Part shown: one piece after another, positions 6,404-8,266 of the stretch
How positions within the stretch are numbered: the stretch's first letter is position 1
How the letters are laid out: each line of letters starts with the position of its first letter
Assembly (NCBI GenBank): GCA_947629215.1
Contig: CANRCU010000089.1
Coordinates: forward strand, 1-8,266
Length of the DNA stretch: 8,266 bases
Reading direction: 5' to 3'
From: an uncultured Clostridia bacterium
GTDB taxonomy: Bacteria > Bacillota > Clostridia > Lachnospirales > CAG-274
Notes under the pieces: model-generated
Database searches by the model: none
Seen by the model: only the letters and a program-made list of their open reading frames with translations
Told to the model about the DNA's origin: nothing
Translations under genes and position numbers: made by a program

Positions 6404-7233
6404 TCTTCGGTGTACTCCGTGTCGTCGGTATCGTAGTTCATTTCGTCGGCGATTTCTTCAAGTTTTTCGGTGTATTCCTCGTCCTCGTCGTATTCGTCAT
6501 ATTCAAGCTCGGAAAGCTCCGCGCTCTGCGGCTGTTTGTTCTTCTGCTTTTTGGGCTTTAACACTTTGAAATAGTAGAACACTCCGCCGCCCGCAAGTGC
6601 GATCACAACTACAACGGCAATGATTACACCCATATTCAAGCCGCTTGGGGCGGGCTGTTCGGTGTCGTCTGCGGGTGTGTCTGTTTCATCGACGGGCGGT
6701 GTTGCTTCCGCGCCCGCACACTCGGTCATAGCCGCAATACATACGGGGCAAGTAGTGTCAATATCGCCAACGGCGCATTTATCGGTACAAGTACACTCGG
6801 CGGGGGCAAGGGTGATTTCTTCCTCGGCTAAAATTGCCATTAAGTCGGCTTCGTCCACTTGGTTTAGAAAATGCACCGTGTTTTCTCCCTCGGCGGCGTA
6901 GTCAATCACAATGTAAAAGTAGTGTCCGTTCTTGCTCTGAACAATGATAAACTGCTTCTGTCCCTCGTCCTCACCCTCGACGTTATCCACAAGCGTCATA
7001 TTGCCGTCGGGGGTAAAGGCGTTTTCGGGTTTGATGATGATAGGCTCGCCTGTCTGCTCGCCGTCCTCGCTCTGATCGGGAATAACGATAACGGGCGGGG
7101 TGGTTGTTTCTTCGGTCGGCTCGGTGTAATATTCGCCGCCGTCGCTTGCGTAAGCATTAAGGGAAAGCCCGCATACGCAAATAATTGAAATGAGCAATAC
7201 GCTCGTCATACGGAATATGTTTTTATTCTTCAT
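6400..7233 (-). CDS. DUF4366 / CD1107-family mobile element surface protein
   Basis: A 277-residue predicted exported membrane protein. An N-terminal signal sequence (residues 1-29, hydrophobic core VLLISIICVCGLSL, possible cleavage after AYA) leads to a Thr/Pro/Glu-rich stretch. A folded segment at about 90-145 (FIIVQSKNGHYFYIVIDYA) follows, then a six-Cys cluster (C147, C149, C153, C162, C165, C172), a Pro/Thr/Asp linker, a transmembrane helix (about 201-222, VIIAVVVVIALAGGGVFYYF), and a basic then very acidic cytoplasmic tail. This order and the CTCTDKC...CPVC pattern match the CD1107 family (DUF4366) of conjugative transposons, whose mechanism is unknown. The start chosen (ATG 7231-7233) has GAGGAGG at 7243-7249 and opens directly into the signal peptide. 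It overlaps the DUF4315 gene by 11 bp and the topoisomerase by 4 bp. An accessory role in the transfer channel or mating contact is inferred from context. Confidence 0.92.
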   Translation of the reverse strand: MKNKNIFRMTSVLLISIICVCGLSLNAYASDGGEYYTEPTEETTTPPVIVIPDQSEDGEQTGEPIIIKPENAFTPDGNMTLVDNVEGEDEGQKQFIIVQSKNGHYFYIVIDYAAEGENTVHFLNQVDEADLMAILAEEEITLAPAECTCTDKCAVGDIDTTCPVCIAAMTECAGAEATPPVDETDTPADDTEQPAPSGLNMGVIIAVVVVIALAGGGVFYYFKVLKPKKQKNKQPQSAELSELEYDEYDEDEEYTEKLEEIADEMNYDTDDTEYTEE

Positions 7234-7480
7234 TGTCGCTGTCCTCCTCGTTTTCATCTTCTGCGGGTACTGTTGCAATGCCGGGGATTCCACCGCCCGC
7301 GAGCAAAGCGGAAAGCTCGGCGGGAGTTAAGTGCATAGCGCGTACAAGCTGTACGATCTGCAAGTTTTCGGCTTCTGCCTTTTGCGCTTCAAGGGAGCGC
7401 AATTTATTTTGATACTCGCTGATCTTCTCGCGGGTTTTCAAAATCTCTTTGTCGATACGTTCAATTTTACTGTTTGCCAT
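7223..7480 (-). CDS. DUF4315-family small coiled-coil protein
   Basis: An 85-residue soluble protein. Residues 1-45 form a charged coiled coil (KIERIDKEILKTREKI, then EYQNKLRSLEAQKAEAENL). A short helix VQLVRAMHLTPAELSALLAG follows, then a flexible, strongly acidic tail (EDENEEDSDNEE). This pattern is characteristic of DUF4315, found next to CD1107/CD1108-type genes in conjugative elements; its function is unknown. The ATG at 7478-7480 was preferred over an upstream TTG because GAAAGGAG (7492-7499) lies 11 bases before it and relatives begin MANSKIERI. It starts 24 bp after the CD1108-type stop, and its 3' end overlaps the DUF4366 start by 11 bp. Coupling suggests that the two proteins are made together. 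Confidence 0.92.
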   Translation of the reverse strand: MANSKIERIDKEILKTREKISEYQNKLRSLEAQKAEAENLQIVQLVRAMHLTPAELSALLAGGGIPGIATVPAEDENEEDSDNEE

Positions 7481-7504
7481 AGGCTGTAAATCTCCTTTCA
7501 AAAA

Positions 7505-8266
7505 TTATGGGAATAGGTCGGGGCGGTTGCCCTTTGTCTGCATATACACAAGGTAGGCGTCAAACTGTTCGTCTGTCATAAGGTAAGCGGTTAGTCCCGC
7601 CATATCCTCGCTTGTTAAGCTGACGTTGAGAATGTAATAGTTATAAGGCACTTCTACTTCGTATTCGTAGTAAACGGTTGATACCTCGCCCGTTTCCTCG
7701 TCGGTTACTTCATAGCTTCCCATACGGGTTTCGGTGCGGTAGCGTACCTCGGTTTCGGACGTGAGCGTTAAGCTGTATTGCATATCAAAAATCGTCTGCA
7801 AGGTGTCTTGTACGCCCGCGCGGGTATAATCAAGGTGCAAGGTCGTCAGAATGGAAGTCAGAACGTATGGGTCGTGTCCGATACTGTCAAGAGTATAGCG
7901 GTATTCGTGATAGCCGCTATATGTACGCTCGACGTTATCAATGCGGCTTTGCAATGCCGCTTCCTTTGCCTTGTAGTCTGCTTCCACGCCGAGTATATCC
8001 GCGTCCTCGGCAACGTAGGAGCTTCCCACGACGCTTGACACACCACCCGTTAAAAGTGATACGCAAGAGGTAACGCCCGCCGAGATCATCACGAATAAGA
8101 GTAGCGCACAAATGGCAATCAAAACGCCTTTCCAATGCTTCGCAATAAAGGAAACGGTGCTTTTGGTGGCTTGTGCCGTTTTCTTTGCGGCTTTGCCCGC
8201 GTTCTCGGCGGTTTTCTTTGCCGATTTGATACCGCCTTTTTTCGCCGCCTTTGCATACTCGCGCTT
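7505..8266 (-). CDS. CD1108-family transfer protein, 5' end beyond the window, apparently lacking its C-terminal hydrolase
   Basis: The frame is open to the right edge, so the N-terminus is missing; 253 residues are visible. They begin with a Lys/Ala-rich cytoplasmic stretch (KREYAKAAKKGGIKSAKKTA), then a transmembrane helix at visible residues about 48-70 (LIAICALLLFVMISAGVTSC). An extracellular part follows with EDADILGVEADYKAKEAALQ, HDPYVLTSILTTLH, RYRTETR and VEVPYNYYILNVSL, all typical of the CD1108 mobile element family. This is an anchored component of the type IV-like transfer machinery, where relatives help open the cell wall. Relatives I recall continue after NRPDLFP into an NlpC/P60 peptidase; here TAA follows NRPDLFP immediately. 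The short TTG-started ORF at 8120-8122 is internal to the frame. The stop is followed by the DUF4315 Shine-Dalgarno and gene, with no room for the missing domain. Confidence 0.88.
   Translation of the reverse strand, partial: KREYAKAAKKGGIKSAKKTAENAGKAAKKTAQATKSTVSFIAKHWKGVLIAICALLLFVMISAGVTSCVSLLTGGVSSVVGSSYVAEDADILGVEADYKAKEAALQSRIDNVERTYSGYHEYRYTLDSIGHDPYVLTSILTTLHLDYTRAGVQDTLQTIFDMQYSLTLTSETEVRYRTETRMGSYEVTDEETGEVSTVYYEYEVEVPYNYYILNVSLTSEDMAGLTAYLMTDEQFDAYLVYMQTKGNRPDLFP

Larger units (their letters stand above)
780..8266 (-). mobile_element. Part of a CTn-type integrative conjugative element
   Basis: The gene order CD1108-type, DUF4315, DUF4366/CD1107, topoisomerase III, ArdA/ArdC/YodL polyvalent protein and TTRAP, all on one strand, is the recognised transfer/accessory segment of CTn-type elements in Clostridia. 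Only the downstream part is present. VirB4-like ATPase, coupling protein, relaxase and integrase are not in the window and would be expected to the right (upstream in transcription) or elsewhere. No element end, attachment repeat or insertion sequence was seen. The left boundary given here is the operon terminator and may not be the element's physical end. Confidence 0.85.

Noticed and set aside
1..8266. CRISPR arrays, tRNA or rRNA genes, insertion sequences, attachment-site repeats
   Set aside because: I saw no regularly spaced repeats, no cloverleaf-like or rRNA-like stretch, no transposase motif, and no terminal direct or inverted repeat pair flanking a segment.

Overview
The window looks like part of an integrative conjugative element (ICE, conjugative transposon) from a Gram-positive Clostridia-type gut bacterium. 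The support is a run of six minus-strand genes recognised from their proteins. They read in the order usual for the Clostridioides difficile CTn / 'CD1107-CD1108' family of elements: a CD1108-type membrane-anchored transfer protein (cut by the right edge), a small DUF4315 coiled-coil protein, a CD1107-type DUF4366 surface protein, a type IA topoisomerase III, a very large multi-domain ('polyvalent') anti-restriction-like protein, and a small TTRAP (transposon-transfer assisting) protein. The strong AGGAG-type ribosome binding sites fit a Firmicute host. Family names rest on recognition by eye, not on a search.

Layout from left to right. Positions 1-735 are visibly AT-rich and read on the plus strand. 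They hold the 3' end of an unrecognised gene (frame ending at 197), an extended -10 promoter near 209-237 and a complete unrecognised 148-residue gene (283-729). A 16-bp perfect hairpin (738-779) then separates this from the minus-strand operon and can terminate transcription from both sides. Positions 780-887 hold no convincing gene, although the minus strand has a short protein-like open frame with no good start. From 888 to 8266 everything runs on the minus strand. The genes overlap or nearly touch, except for a 138-bp gap (4187-4324) that carries three consecutive inverted repeats.

How the genes may work together (inference from the families): the CD1108-type protein sits in the membrane as part of the transfer channel, and the DUF4315/DUF4366 pair accompanies it as conserved accessory proteins of unknown mechanism. 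Topoisomerase III resolves DNA topology during transfer or replication. The polyvalent protein, combining ArdA-like and ArdC-like modules, probably protects incoming single- and double-stranded DNA in the recipient. TTRAP closes the operon.

The most notable points are these. The CD1108-type protein stops just where its relatives continue into an NlpC/P60 cell-wall hydrolase domain. ArdA-like and ArdC-like modules are fused in one 1027-residue protein. The hairpin cluster has one stem that pairs better in the operon RNA than on the other strand. The AT-rich plus-strand gene with its own promoter abuts the element. The relaxase, coupling protein, VirB4-like ATPase and integrase are not in this window.
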